Shown here one piece after another: positions 55,806 through 63,913 of a stretch of 64,000 nt of DNA (position 1 is the first letter of the stretch; every line of letters begins with the position of its first letter). The notes beneath the pieces are model-generated. The model did no database searches and had not been told where the DNA came from. It saw nothing but the letters and a program-made list of their open reading frames with translations. The DNA is from Paenibacillus cymbidii (GTDB taxonomy: Bacteria > Bacillota > Bacilli > Paenibacillales > NBRC-103111): NCBI RefSeq assembly GCF_004764705.1, contig NZ_SHLX01000008.1, positions 124,001 through 188,000 of the forward strand, read 5' to 3'. The position numbers were made by a program, and so were the translations under genes.

Positions 55806-57632
55806 ATGACCCCCGCCTATCACGACAGCCGGAAGCGCAAGCCGGAAACCATTCTGGAGGCTGAGCGCCTCCTGCTCTGCAGGGACGACCGGGCAGACTC
55901 CATTTGGGAGACGCTGCCTTACGATAGCATTGCCGCCTCCCCGCTGTTATCCGGAGCGTACGGCAGCAAGCTGCTGCGCGCCGGGCGGTTGGCGGAGGCC
56001 GGCGCCCTGCTCGCAAGCGCGATCAAAGGGCTTGCCGCGCTGCAGCTTCAAGCGCCGCTGCTGGCGGCCATGGCCGATTGCGCGCTGCTGCGGCTCAAAA
56101 CGGGCGAACTGACGGAAGCCGGCACGCTGCTGCGCTTCCTCGCCGATCACTACGAACGCGGCGACGACGGCGAATCGGGGGCCGTGCCGCACGCGCTCGC
56201 CAAAGGCGCCCTGCTGCACGGCGATCCGCAGCGGCTCGACGGTTACGTTGCCGCCGCATTCGAACGATATGCCGCGTGCCGCGATCTCGCTTCGTACGGC
56301 GAGCTGCTGCTCGACCTGTGGACCGGACTCGTTGTCCCGGAACAGTTGCATCGCTGGGAACCGTACGCGAGCCGTGCGGAACAGATGATGCGGCTCCAAC
56401 CGGGCCCGGCCGCGGCCGATTATCCCGCCTACCTGCTTGCCGCGGAACAGTTCCAAGGCGGCAACTGGCAGGAAGCGGCCGCGCGACTCGCCGCACTTGC
56501 GACAGCTCCGTTCGGCAGCTACTACGCCCATCTGGCGCGTATTTGGCATGCTCATGCCGCCATCCGCGCGGGCCGGGCTTGTCCGTCCGAGGAGTGGCGC
56601 GAGCTGGAACGGGCAATCGCCGCCCACGCCGCCGACCTGGAACTGCAATGCCGCTGGCAGCTCGCCTGCCATGCCCGGCATTGCTTTGCCGCCATTCCCG
56701 ATGCGTCCGCAGCCGATGACGCGCTTCGCCGCGTCAGGACGCTCGTGTCGTGGCTGCCGCTGCCGCCGCTGATCCGCTCCTGTGCGGAAGCGGAGCGCGA
56801 CCGACAGCCTATTGCCGCTCCCCCGGCGCCGGAGCGTCAAGCCGACAGCACCACCGCCGGCGACGATGATACCGAAGCCGCCGGCTGGAGCGTGCGTTGT
56901 TTCGGCCGGCTGTCGTTCGAACGCGGCGATTGCCGGATCGGGCCCATCCCCTGGAAGCGCAAAAAAACGCGCGAGCTGCTCGTTTATTTGTTGCTGCAGC
57001 CTCACTATGAAGCGCCCCGCGAACGCATTGCGGAAGCGTTGTTCGGCGACGTGCCGTTCGAAACGATTGCCGGGCCGCTGTATGCAGCGGTCCACCAATT
57101 GCGGCGTATCGGCCGCGACCGGCTCGGAACAGATCAGGCCGTTGCGATGAAAGAAGGCATGATCCGGCTCGATGAAACGATCGTCGGTTACCTGGATGTC
57201 GAGCATTATACGACGCTGTGGCGGGTAGGCGAACAACTGTGGCACGCGCGCGATCGCGACCTGGCGGCGGAGCTGTTCGAGCAGGCCGTTCCGCTGTATG
57301 GCGAGCTGGCGCCGGAAATTGCGGATGCCGACTGGCTTCACGCCGTGCGCGAGATGCTGCAGGAACGGCAAGCGACGATGCTGCAGCGGCTTGTCCGCCA
57401 TGCGTCCGACTGCGGGGCGATCGAAGCCGCCGACGCGCACCTGGCCGAATGGCTGCGGCTACGGCCGCTGCAGGAAGAGGCGCATCAGGCGCAAATTGCG
57501 CGGCTCGCCGGCGCCGGACGACGCGAGGAAGCGCAGGCTTGGTTTCGCAAGTGGGAGCAGTTGTGCGAGCAAGAACTTGCGGCGCTGCCGCTGGCCGAAA
57601 CGCGCCGGCTCGCCTTCGGTGCGCCGTCATGA
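55806..57632 (+). CDS. SARP/BTAD-type transcriptional activator with TPR-like N-terminus
   Basis: 608 aa from ATG 55806 with AGGAGGG upstream. The first 340 residues are Ala/Leu-rich helical repeats resembling TPRs (LLRAGRLAEAGALLASAIKG). Residues about 370-465 form an OmpR-like winged helix (VRCFGRLSFERGDCRIGPIP, WKRKKTRELLVYLLLQPHYE), and 470-605 a bacterial transcriptional activator domain (WLHAVREMLQERQATMLQRL and EEAHQAQIARLAGAGRREEA). This matches SARP/AfsR-type regulators without an NTPase domain. Its stop overlaps the next gene's start as ATGA, so it is co-translated with the partner-switching phosphatases, an unusual pairing. It presumably activates a nearby target such as the SLH gene; inference. 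Confidence 0.85.
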   Translation: MTPAYHDSRKRKPETILEAERLLLCRDDRADSIWETLPYDSIAASPLLSGAYGSKLLRAGRLAEAGALLASAIKGLAALQLQAPLLAAMADCALLRLKTGELTEAGTLLRFLADHYERGDDGESGAVPHALAKGALLHGDPQRLDGYVAAAFERYAACRDLASYGELLLDLWTGLVVPEQLHRWEPYASRAEQMMRLQPGPAAADYPAYLLAAEQFQGGNWQEAAARLAALATAPFGSYYAHLARIWHAHAAIRAGRACPSEEWRELERAIAAHAADLELQCRWQLACHARHCFAAIPDASAADDALRRVRTLVSWLPLPPLIRSCAEAERDRQPIAAPPAPERQADSTTAGDDDTEAAGWSVRCFGRLSFERGDCRIGPIPWKRKKTRELLVYLLLQPHYEAPRERIAEALFGDVPFETIAGPLYAAVHQLRRIGRDRLGTDQAVAMKEGMIRLDETIVGYLDVEHYTTLWRVGEQLWHARDRDLAAELFEQAVPLYGELAPEIADADWLHAVREMLQERQATMLQRLVRHASDCGAIEAADAHLAEWLRLRPLQEEAHQAQIARLAGAGRREEAQAWFRKWEQLCEQELAALPLAETRRLAFGAPS

Positions 57633-59233
57633 ACGATCCGCGCCGCGTGCTGCAGCGCAGGTTCGTTTGGTTATATGCGGCGTTCGGCGCCGCGTCCGTC
57701 GTATTCATGAACGGCTACAACGTCTGGGTCAGCGGTGCGCCATGGGCTCATGTTTTGCGAGTCGATTTCAAATTCGTGCTGTTGGCGCACGCCGTGCTTG
57801 TGGGTGCCTTGATCGGTTTTACTTCGTTTCGTTTCGCCGCGATTCGCATCCCGCTCGGCACACGGGACGCCGCAAGCGATCGCGACTCGCTGCGCAGACT
57901 CCTCGCGTTTCCGGGCGAGCTTGCGACCGTTGTCCTCGCCGGATCGCTGGCGTCTACCGCCGTTTACCACGTACTGGAGTTGTTCGTGCTCTATTTGCGG
58001 CCATACGACCTGATGACGTTTCGGCAAATCGTAATCGAGCTCGTGTATGGCCTAGCGGTTTCGCAACTGTTCCGCACAGCGGCGCGCATCATGATCCGGC
58101 CCTTCGCAGAACGAATCGCTTGCTCCGACCTGCAAGGCATCGCCGGCACAACGCTCGTGCGCCAGTGGCTGACGGCGCTCGCCAGCCTTTATATGCTGAT
58201 CGTGCTTGCCTTGCTGTGGAGCGTCATCAACAAGGACGCGGACAACGGTTTCAACCGCCTGTTTGCGACGACGCTTGTCGGCTGCTGCGTACTGTTCGGG
58301 TATTTTGCGCTGCGAACGCTGGTTGCCGGACTGCTCGGCGAGCTGCGCGCGTTGACGCGGCGCCTGCGTTCCCTGCTTTCCGTTGTCGACGGGAAGCACG
58401 ACACGATGCCGATTCTCGCCCGCGACGAAACCGGCGAGTTGGCAGAAGCGTTCAACAGCCTGCAGGCGCATATCGCCGACGGTTACCGCCAGCTGCAGGA
58501 CGAGCTGGCGCTGGCGTATCGGGTGCAGCGCCATCTGCTGCCGCCGCGAACGCATGTCTGCGGCCCGTTCCGCATCGCCTGTGTCAGCGTGCCGGCAGGC
58601 GAGGTCGGCGGCGACGTGTACGACGTGCAGCCGCTGGACGAAGGCCGCTGCGCCGTCATGATCGGCGACGTCTCCGGCAAAGGACTGCCGGCTGCGCTCG
58701 TCACTTCGGCCGTCATTACATTGTTCCGCACGGCGGCGCTGGGCGGCGCATCGCCGGCGGACATGCTGGCGCAGCTCAACCGCGAGCTGACGGAAGCGCT
58801 CGGCGGCGACATGATGGTAACGCTCGGCGTCGGCGTGCTCGACAGCGGTGCGGCGTCGATCCGCTACGCCAGCGCCGGCCATTTGGCGCCTTACACGGTA
58901 TTTGCCGGCACGGCGGTAATGCACGAGTTTCATTCGCTGCCGCTCGGCATCGATCCGGACGAACCTTATGCGGAGCGGACGATCGCGCTGCGGCCGGGCG
59001 AACAGTTCGTTTTGGTCACCGACGGCATCGTCGAGGCGGGCAACGCGGCGGGAGAAATGTTCGGCTTCGACGGGCTGGAGGATGTGTTGCGCCGACTCGA
59101 TCCGGCGGCGGCGCCGGAAGAAGGAATCGAGGCGATCGAACGGGAACTGCCCGCAGACGGGCCGGCCCGCTACGCAGACGACCGGACAGTCGTCATCGTA
59201 GGGCGGTACAAGGAGGCGGATCGCAAGCGATGA
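57629..59233 (+). CDS. Membrane-anchored PP2C/SpoIIE-type serine phosphatase (RsbU-like)
   Basis: 534 aa from ATG 57629 (ATGA overlap). Five or so membrane helices in residues 12-235, a HAMP-like helix (ALTRRLRSLLSVVDGKHDTM...DETGELAEAFNSLQ, about 237-285), a coiled-coil LQDELALAYRVQRHLLPP, and a PP2C domain (about 300-530). All metal and catalytic motifs are intact: GEVGGDVYDV, MIGDVSGKGLPAAL, SAGHLAP, LVTDGIVEA, ADDRTVVIV. Expected to dephosphorylate the STAS protein encoded downstream in response to a membrane signal, freeing a target of the kinase. Confidence 0.92.
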   Translation: MNDPRRVLQRRFVWLYAAFGAASVVFMNGYNVWVSGAPWAHVLRVDFKFVLLAHAVLVGALIGFTSFRFAAIRIPLGTRDAASDRDSLRRLLAFPGELATVVLAGSLASTAVYHVLELFVLYLRPYDLMTFRQIVIELVYGLAVSQLFRTAARIMIRPFAERIACSDLQGIAGTTLVRQWLTALASLYMLIVLALLWSVINKDADNGFNRLFATTLVGCCVLFGYFALRTLVAGLLGELRALTRRLRSLLSVVDGKHDTMPILARDETGELAEAFNSLQAHIADGYRQLQDELALAYRVQRHLLPPRTHVCGPFRIACVSVPAGEVGGDVYDVQPLDEGRCAVMIGDVSGKGLPAALVTSAVITLFRTAALGGASPADMLAQLNRELTEALGGDMMVTLGVGVLDSGAASIRYASAGHLAPYTVFAGTAVMHEFHSLPLGIDPDEPYAERTIALRPGEQFVLVTDGIVEAGNAAGEMFGFDGLEDVLRRLDPAAAPEEGIEAIERELPADGPARYADDRTVVIVGRYKEADRKR

Positions 59234-60666
59234 GCGGATATTCCCTTTATAGCCGGCTGCTTGCTCTTTATGCGCTCGTCGCTGCAACCGGCATCGTGTT
59301 CATTTCCTGCTCCAACCTGCTCGTCCTGAATATCGCGTTCGCCGACCTGTTGACGTATTCCATCCCGGCAACCGGCGGCGGATGCGTTCTGTTCGCGGCG
59401 TTCCTGCAGACGCTCAGCTGGCGGCGTTTGCGGCGTTTCGCACCGCTGCTCCGCGAGCGGCGTGAAGCGCCGGCTTCGCCGGCCCTGCAGGCACAACGGC
59501 AGCTGGCGCTCGCGGAGCTGCAGCGCTTCCCGTCTGTCATCTTCGCCGCAACGCTTGCGTTTGCATTGCTGTTGTCGCTTGCTTACCATCTGTTGCAGGC
59601 AATACTGTTCGTCCCCGCGGAAGAGCGCTGGAGCCGCGGCACGTTGCTCGACTTTCTGTACATGATATTGTCGGAGCAGGCGCTTGCCCTGACGTTGGCG
59701 ATTGTCGCCTACACGCTTCTGCGGCGGATGATGCGGCCCCATGTGCTGCGGCTGCGCTTCGCCGATACGGCAGGCATGCGCCGGACGGCGATCGCCGGGC
59801 CGTTCGTGCTCGCTTTTTTCTCCTGCCTGGCCATCGTGCTGATCGAAACGCTGCAGCATTTGCATGATCGCAGCGGCGAACCGATCCTCGTTCGTCCGCT
59901 GCTGGCTATGATCGCCATATACGCGCTGTTCTCCTTCGGTATCTTCGCCCTTCTCGCCTCCGGGTTGGGACGGGAGCTGCGCACCGTCATTGACGGCATG
60001 CGCGCATTGTCCGGCAAAATGCTGCCGCACCGGCTCGGCATCGTCCCGGTTGTGAACGGCGACGAGATCGGCCAACTGACCGAAGCGATCAACGCCGTGC
60101 AAGGGCAACTGGCGCTGCGGTACGAACGGCTGAACAAGGAATGGGAGCTGGCCCGCGCCGTGCAAGATCGGCTGCTGCCGCATGCGGCGCACACGGCCGG
60201 CGTTTGCCGGATCGCCGCGCGGCTGCGGCAGGACGGCGGCATCGGCGGCGACTGGTACGACGTCGTGCCGCTCGCTGCCGGACGTTTTGCCATTGCCGTC
60301 GGCCGCGCGCCCGGCAGCGGCATGCCGGCCGCACTGCTTATGTCGGCCGGGCTGCTGCTGCTCCGCCAGGAGCTGCGACAGGACGGGACGCCGCGCGACA
60401 TGCTCGACCGGCTGGCGGCCAAGTTCGCCGCCGTCATGCAGGAGGATCGGGCCTACACCGTATGCGTTGCGGTACTGGACGCCGCAACGGGCGATGTGCA
60501 AGCTGCACGGTCGGACGGCAGCGGCGCCGAAAGCTGGCGGCTTGCCCCCGGCGAAAGCGTATCGCTCTTCGCCTCCGGCCGCATTCGCCGCATCGCCGCT
60601 GCCGGGCAAGCAGACGACGCCAACACCGACGAAACGGCGGTAGTCGTATTTTGCGAACAGCAGTAA
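59230..60666 (+). CDS. Membrane-anchored SpoIIE-type pseudophosphatase, paralogue of the preceding gene
   Basis: 478 aa from ATG 59230, overlapping the previous stop as ATGA. Same layout as its neighbour: about five or six membrane helices (residues 8-250), HAMP-like linker (GDEIGQLTEAINAVQGQLAL), coiled coil ELARAVQDRLLPH, and a PP2C-like domain. It retains GIGGDWYDV but the other metal motifs are changed: the GD of MIGDVSGKG is GR (VGRAPGSG), SAGHLAP is missing, TDG is ASG (LFASGRIRR), and ADDRT is NTDET. It is therefore unlikely to hydrolyse phosphoserine and may act as a sensor, inhibitor or scaffold. Full length with no frameshift, so it is under selection. Confidence 0.85.
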   Translation: MSGYSLYSRLLALYALVAATGIVFISCSNLLVLNIAFADLLTYSIPATGGGCVLFAAFLQTLSWRRLRRFAPLLRERREAPASPALQAQRQLALAELQRFPSVIFAATLAFALLLSLAYHLLQAILFVPAEERWSRGTLLDFLYMILSEQALALTLAIVAYTLLRRMMRPHVLRLRFADTAGMRRTAIAGPFVLAFFSCLAIVLIETLQHLHDRSGEPILVRPLLAMIAIYALFSFGIFALLASGLGRELRTVIDGMRALSGKMLPHRLGIVPVVNGDEIGQLTEAINAVQGQLALRYERLNKEWELARAVQDRLLPHAAHTAGVCRIAARLRQDGGIGGDWYDVVPLAAGRFAIAVGRAPGSGMPAALLMSAGLLLLRQELRQDGTPRDMLDRLAAKFAAVMQEDRAYTVCVAVLDAATGDVQAARSDGSGAESWRLAPGESVSLFASGRIRRIAAAGQADDANTDETAVVVFCEQQ

Positions 60667-60670
60667 CTGC

Positions 60671-60689
60671 AAAATTTTTGTCAAACGCG
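60671..60689 (+). promoter_or_regulatory. Shared 19-nt box upstream of the anti-sigma kinase gene
   Basis: AAAATTTTTGTCAAACGCG, starting 5 bp after the pseudophosphatase stop; one mismatch to 52595-52613. A TAATAT hexamer begins 6 nt later (60695-60700). Suggests an internal promoter that lets the kinase/STAS pair be transcribed apart from the phosphatases, together with the SLH gene. Confidence 0.6.
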
Positions 60690-60736
60690 GGAAGTAATAT
60701 GGGGATAGGAACATTGACCGAAAGGAGGGAACGGAT

Positions 60737-61264
60737 TTGAGCGATGCCGAACGGGCGGGCTGGAGCATCCACAGCGAATTCGGCCGGGAAAAGCCGGTGT
60801 TGGCGGCCATTTCCGGGATCCTCCTGACGAAGCCGGGCTGGAGCGAAGAACGCGTCGAAGAGCTGTTGACCGCCGTGAGCGAAGCATGTTTGAATGCGAT
60901 GGAGCACGGCAACAAGCTGCGGCCGGGAAGCCGGGTCGATGTCGCCATTGAGGCGGCGCCCGATTCCTGCTTGGTGCGAATTTGCGACGAAGGAGCCGGG
61001 TTCGAGTACCCGCCGCCGCTCGCGGCATCGCCCGCCTCCCCCCGCTCCGGCAGCGCCCCGGTTGCGTCGGAGTCCGGCGACGTCTCCGTTTCGTCCGCTT
61101 CCGGCGACGACCTCGTCTCCCGCGGGTGGGGACTGTTGTTCATCTCCGCATTTGCCGACGAAGTGCGGCTGGATCGGGTGGACGGCTTGTTTTGCCTCGA
61201 ATTGCATTTCGCCCCGCTTGCCATGAACAGGAGGTTGCAAGATGGAAACATCGTTTCGGATTGA
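60737..61264 (+). CDS. Anti-sigma factor / serine kinase, RsbW-SpoIIAB type
   Basis: 175 aa from TTG 60737 with AAAGGAGGG upstream. GHKL ATPase: N-box SEACLNAMEHGN keeps the catalytic Glu and Asn, G1 CDEGAGFEYP, G2 RGWGLLFISAF. Between the G1 and G2 boxes, where the ATP lid sits, there is an insert of about 35 residues rich in Ser, Ala and Pro (ASPASPRSGSAPVASESGDV) not seen in SpoIIAB. It should phosphorylate the STAS protein that follows (23-bp overlap) and bind a sigma factor or another partner, not encoded nearby. Confidence 0.88.
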   Translation: MSDAERAGWSIHSEFGREKPVLAAISGILLTKPGWSEERVEELLTAVSEACLNAMEHGNKLRPGSRVDVAIEAAPDSCLVRICDEGAGFEYPPPLAASPASPRSGSAPVASESGDVSVSSASGDDLVSRGWGLLFISAFADEVRLDRVDGLFCLELHFAPLAMNRRLQDGNIVSD

Positions 61265-61613
61265 AACAAGGCCGTTCCCCGAAGGCGTCATCGCCGATTT
61301 GTCCGGCGATCTGACCAAGCAGGCGGAGGACACCGTTTATTCCCTCGTCCGACCGGATGGAGGTCTTGGCGACGGACGGCGTTATCTCGTGCTCAACTTT
61401 ACGCATGTGCCGTATATCAACAGCTCCGGCATCGCCGTATTGATCCGGATCGTCCGTTCCGGACGCAAGAGCGGATTTCTGACGTTCTCCTACGGCGTAA
61501 CGCCGCATTACCAGAAGCTGTTCCGCATGGTCGGATTGACGGAATACATGATGCTTTATCCGGACGAATTCGCCGTACTCGCCCGAATCGAGGCTTTGCA
61601 CGACAACGGGTAG
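61242..61613 (+). CDS. STAS-domain anti-sigma factor antagonist, RsbV type
   Basis: 123 aa from ATG 61242, overlapping the kinase gene by 23 bp. Single STAS domain with the phosphorylatable Ser in VPYINSSGIAVLIRIVRSGR. Expected substrate of the kinase just upstream and of the intact RsbU-like phosphatase. Last gene of the partner-switching cluster. Confidence 0.9.
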   Translation: METSFRIETRPFPEGVIADLSGDLTKQAEDTVYSLVRPDGGLGDGRRYLVLNFTHVPYINSSGIAVLIRIVRSGRKSGFLTFSYGVTPHYQKLFRMVGLTEYMMLYPDEFAVLARIEALHDNG

Positions 61614-61847
61614 CGCGCGGCCGCAGAGCGCCTACCCAGTGTTGTCGGTTGAGCAACGGCAGCTGTCCCGAACTAATTTAAGGCTGAAATCAGCCTGACT
61701 GCGTTGACGCGCAGTACAAAAGATGCGGACATTCATGCCAAACGATGCAAACTCTCTTTGCTGTTAGCTTGACAACATTCCTCGCGCTTTTTTGCGGCGG
61801 CAGGGGTTTGGCGGTTTCGCAGGCGACATTTTTGCTATGGCGGGGGA

Positions 61848-62034
61848 CTTAAGTGCAATTTTGCTTTTAAAAATGACCGGGGAAACAGTTTTTACTTTTT
61901 AAGTGTAAAACTGCATTTAACACAATCAATTTTATCCATATAGCAGAATAATTGAGGTGGTTAAATGTATAAATGCATTTAAGCATAAGAAAAGGGCACT
62001 AATTGGGCAATTTAAATGCATTAATACGTTTAAG
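61848..62034 (+). repeat. Four iteron-like 24-bp direct repeats
   Basis: Copies at 61848-61871, 61898-61921, 61960-61983 and 62011-62034. The consensus begins YTTAARTGYA and ends TGCWTTTAAR, itself nearly palindromic (TTAAA...TTTAA). Start-to-start distances are 50, 62 and 51 bp, close to whole helical turns. Confidence 0.6.
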
Positions 62035-62118
62035 CTGGAGATCGCTTGTTGAGAATGGTACTCCAATGCGGGTACCGCTGCTGTTTTGAAGTAAGCGCTT
62101 TCAAATACCGACGCGGAG

Positions 62119-62215
62119 ACGCAGTTACTGGGACAGATCGCAGCTACTCGCGCGGAAACCCGGTTACTGGGGCGGATCACAGCTACTCGCGTGGAGGACA
62201 CGCAGTCACTGATAA
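62119..62215 (+). repeat. 39-bp tandem repeat, two good copies and a partial third
   Basis: GTTACTGGG-CAGATCGCAGC begins at 62124 and again at 62163 with a few changes, both continuing AGCTACTCGCG; a third, shorter copy (GTCACTG) begins at 62205. Confidence 0.65.
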
Positions 62216-62314
62216 TGCGGGCACTGCTGCCAGTGCGAGGACGCCCTCACCGGTGCAGACGCAGCCGCCGCACGCAGGGCCGGCACCGCTTTGCCAGCCC
62301 CGTGCGCCCGGCGC

Positions 62315-63913
62315 TCACGCGCGCACTTCGCCGGGCGTGACGCCCCAATACTTGCGAAACACGCGCGTAAAATAGCTCACGTCGCGATAGCCGACCGCCG
62401 ATGCCGCGTCGTAAACGCGCGCGCCGTCGAGCAGAATCGTTTTTGCCCGCTCCATCTTGCGCTCGAGCACATACGAGGAGAACGCCTTGCCCGTCTCCTC
62501 CTTGAACAGCCGGCTCAAGTAGGAGGAATTGACGTACAGCCGGTCGGCGACGGCGTGCAGCGTCATTTCCTGGTCGATTTCGTTCTCGACGAGGCCGAGA
62601 ATCGTCTTCACCGTACCGTGGCTCGCCAGCTTGCGCCGCTCGCCCGCATACGCCACGTACGCCGTTATCATCCGCGTCAGCCAGCCCCAAATTTGCTCCT
62701 TGGCAGCCAAATCGCGATAGTGATGGAAGTGGACGAAGTCCTTCCCCGCCACTTCGCGCACCGACCAGCCCATCTTCTGGATCAGCCGTACGAACAAACC
62801 GGCAAAATACAAAATGTGCTCGTGCGTATCCTCCACCGTCTCCGCTTTGGCCATGCCGCCATCCCACAACGCCTTCAGCGCGGCCTGCGCTTTGGCCTCC
62901 TCGCCGGTGTCGAGCGCAATTTCGAGCGCCTTTTCGCAATTCGGCTGCATCGTCAACTCCGGCCCGCTCCCGCGCTCCCCGCGGTACGGAATCGCCAGAT
63001 CGTTGCCGAGCACAAGCCGGTTTTGCAGCGCCCGCACAGCTTGCACGTACAGCTTGTTCATCTCGCCGATGTCGCCCGTTTCGCCGCTGATGCCGGCGCT
63101 GGCGGTCAGCTTCAGGCAGCTGCGTACGGTGAGAAGCAGCTTTTCGGCGATCGCATTTACTTTCTGCAGCGACGCGTTCGCCTGCTCGTCATCCGGCAGC
63201 CGGAACACAACGACCGTATACCCCGCCGGATCGGTTGCCACCCAGCACGGATACGGCTCGAGCGATTCCTTGACGATGCTGCCGAGCGAAAACTGCAGCA
63301 GCGGCGCATCCTTTGGCGTGAACCGCGTTTCCGCCTCCGGCAGCGGGTCCATATCGAACACCGCCACCGCGTATCGGTCCGAAGCGGAAAGCTCCAGCTG
63401 CAAGTCGCGGCTTTTCTGCTCGATTTCCCACGACTCGTATTTGCCGCCCAGCCATCCCTGGAAAAACTCGTTGACCAAATGCGGCAAATGCTGCCGCCAG
63501 CGCAGCCGCAGCTCGTCCATGTTGTGGCGATGCTCCAGCTCTTCCTTCAGCCGCTGCGCCGCTTCGCGCACTGTCTCCAATATTTCCTTATCCCCGGCCG
63601 GCTTGAGCAAATATTTCGTCACCCCAAGCTCAACGGCCGCCTGGGCATAAACAAAATCGTCATGGCCGCTGAGCACGATAATTTTCAGCAAAGGATCGAC
63701 GACCCGGATGTGCCGGGCCAGCGTTAACCCGTCCATCTCCGGCATTTGCAGGTCGAGCAGAAGGATGTCCGGCTTCTTGCGGTCGATCAGTTCGAGCGCT
63801 TCGACGCCGTTCATCGCCTGACCGACGACTTCGACGCCGATCGTGTCCCACGGGATGTTGTTGACCAGCGAGTTGCGCAAACGCACTTCGTCTTCTACGA
63901 TGAGCAGGTTCAT
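62315..63913 (-). CDS. Response regulator with AraC-type DNA-binding domain (YesN family)
   Basis: 532 aa from ATG 63913 with AAGGAG upstream; the longer frame has no ribosome site. REC domain (1-120) with LIVEDE, phospho-acceptor Asp in LLLDLQMPEMDG and the conserved Lys in YLLKPAGD; a middle region of about 280 residues typical of YesN-type regulators; and two AraC helix-turn-helix motifs at the C-terminus (LHAVADRLYVNSSYLSRLFK, SAVGYRDVSYFTRVFRKYWG). Its kinase is not adjacent on this side; the orphan YesM-type kinase at 39.3-41.1 kb is a candidate, as is a gene beyond the window edge. Confidence 0.93.
   Translation of the reverse strand: MNLLIVEDEVRLRNSLVNNIPWDTIGVEVVGQAMNGVEALELIDRKKPDILLLDLQMPEMDGLTLARHIRVVDPLLKIIVLSGHDDFVYAQAAVELGVTKYLLKPAGDKEILETVREAAQRLKEELEHRHNMDELRLRWRQHLPHLVNEFFQGWLGGKYESWEIEQKSRDLQLELSASDRYAVAVFDMDPLPEAETRFTPKDAPLLQFSLGSIVKESLEPYPCWVATDPAGYTVVVFRLPDDEQANASLQKVNAIAEKLLLTVRSCLKLTASAGISGETGDIGEMNKLYVQAVRALQNRLVLGNDLAIPYRGERGSGPELTMQPNCEKALEIALDTGEEAKAQAALKALWDGGMAKAETVEDTHEHILYFAGLFVRLIQKMGWSVREVAGKDFVHFHHYRDLAAKEQIWGWLTRMITAYVAYAGERRKLASHGTVKTILGLVENEIDQEMTLHAVADRLYVNSSYLSRLFKEETGKAFSSYVLERKMERAKTILLDGARVYDAASAVGYRDVSYFTRVFRKYWGVTPGEVRA

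Larger units (their letters stand above)
61614..62314. other. 701-bp intergenic region, AT-rich core with repeats, no supported gene
   Basis: 61614-61800 shows nothing recognisable beyond a few short inverted repeats. 61840-62040 is much more AT-rich than the rest of the window and holds four 24-bp repeats. 62115-62230 is a 39-bp tandem repeat. Two small open frames here (plus 62046-62375, minus 61932-62201) lack ribosome sites and follow the repeat structure. Both flanking genes end into this region. Confidence 0.65.

Noticed and set aside
61932..62201. Minus-strand 89-codon frame with LNVLMHLN and LNAFIHL segments as a small membrane toxin
   Set aside because: The segments are translations of the 24-bp repeats; no ribosome site and no convincing membrane-toxin layout.
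62046..62375. 109-codon frame with a 13-residue repeat (VTGTDRSYSRGN-like)
   Set aside because: The repeat is the 39-bp tandem DNA repeat; the frame starts at a TTG without a ribosome site and runs into the oppositely directed response regulator gene.
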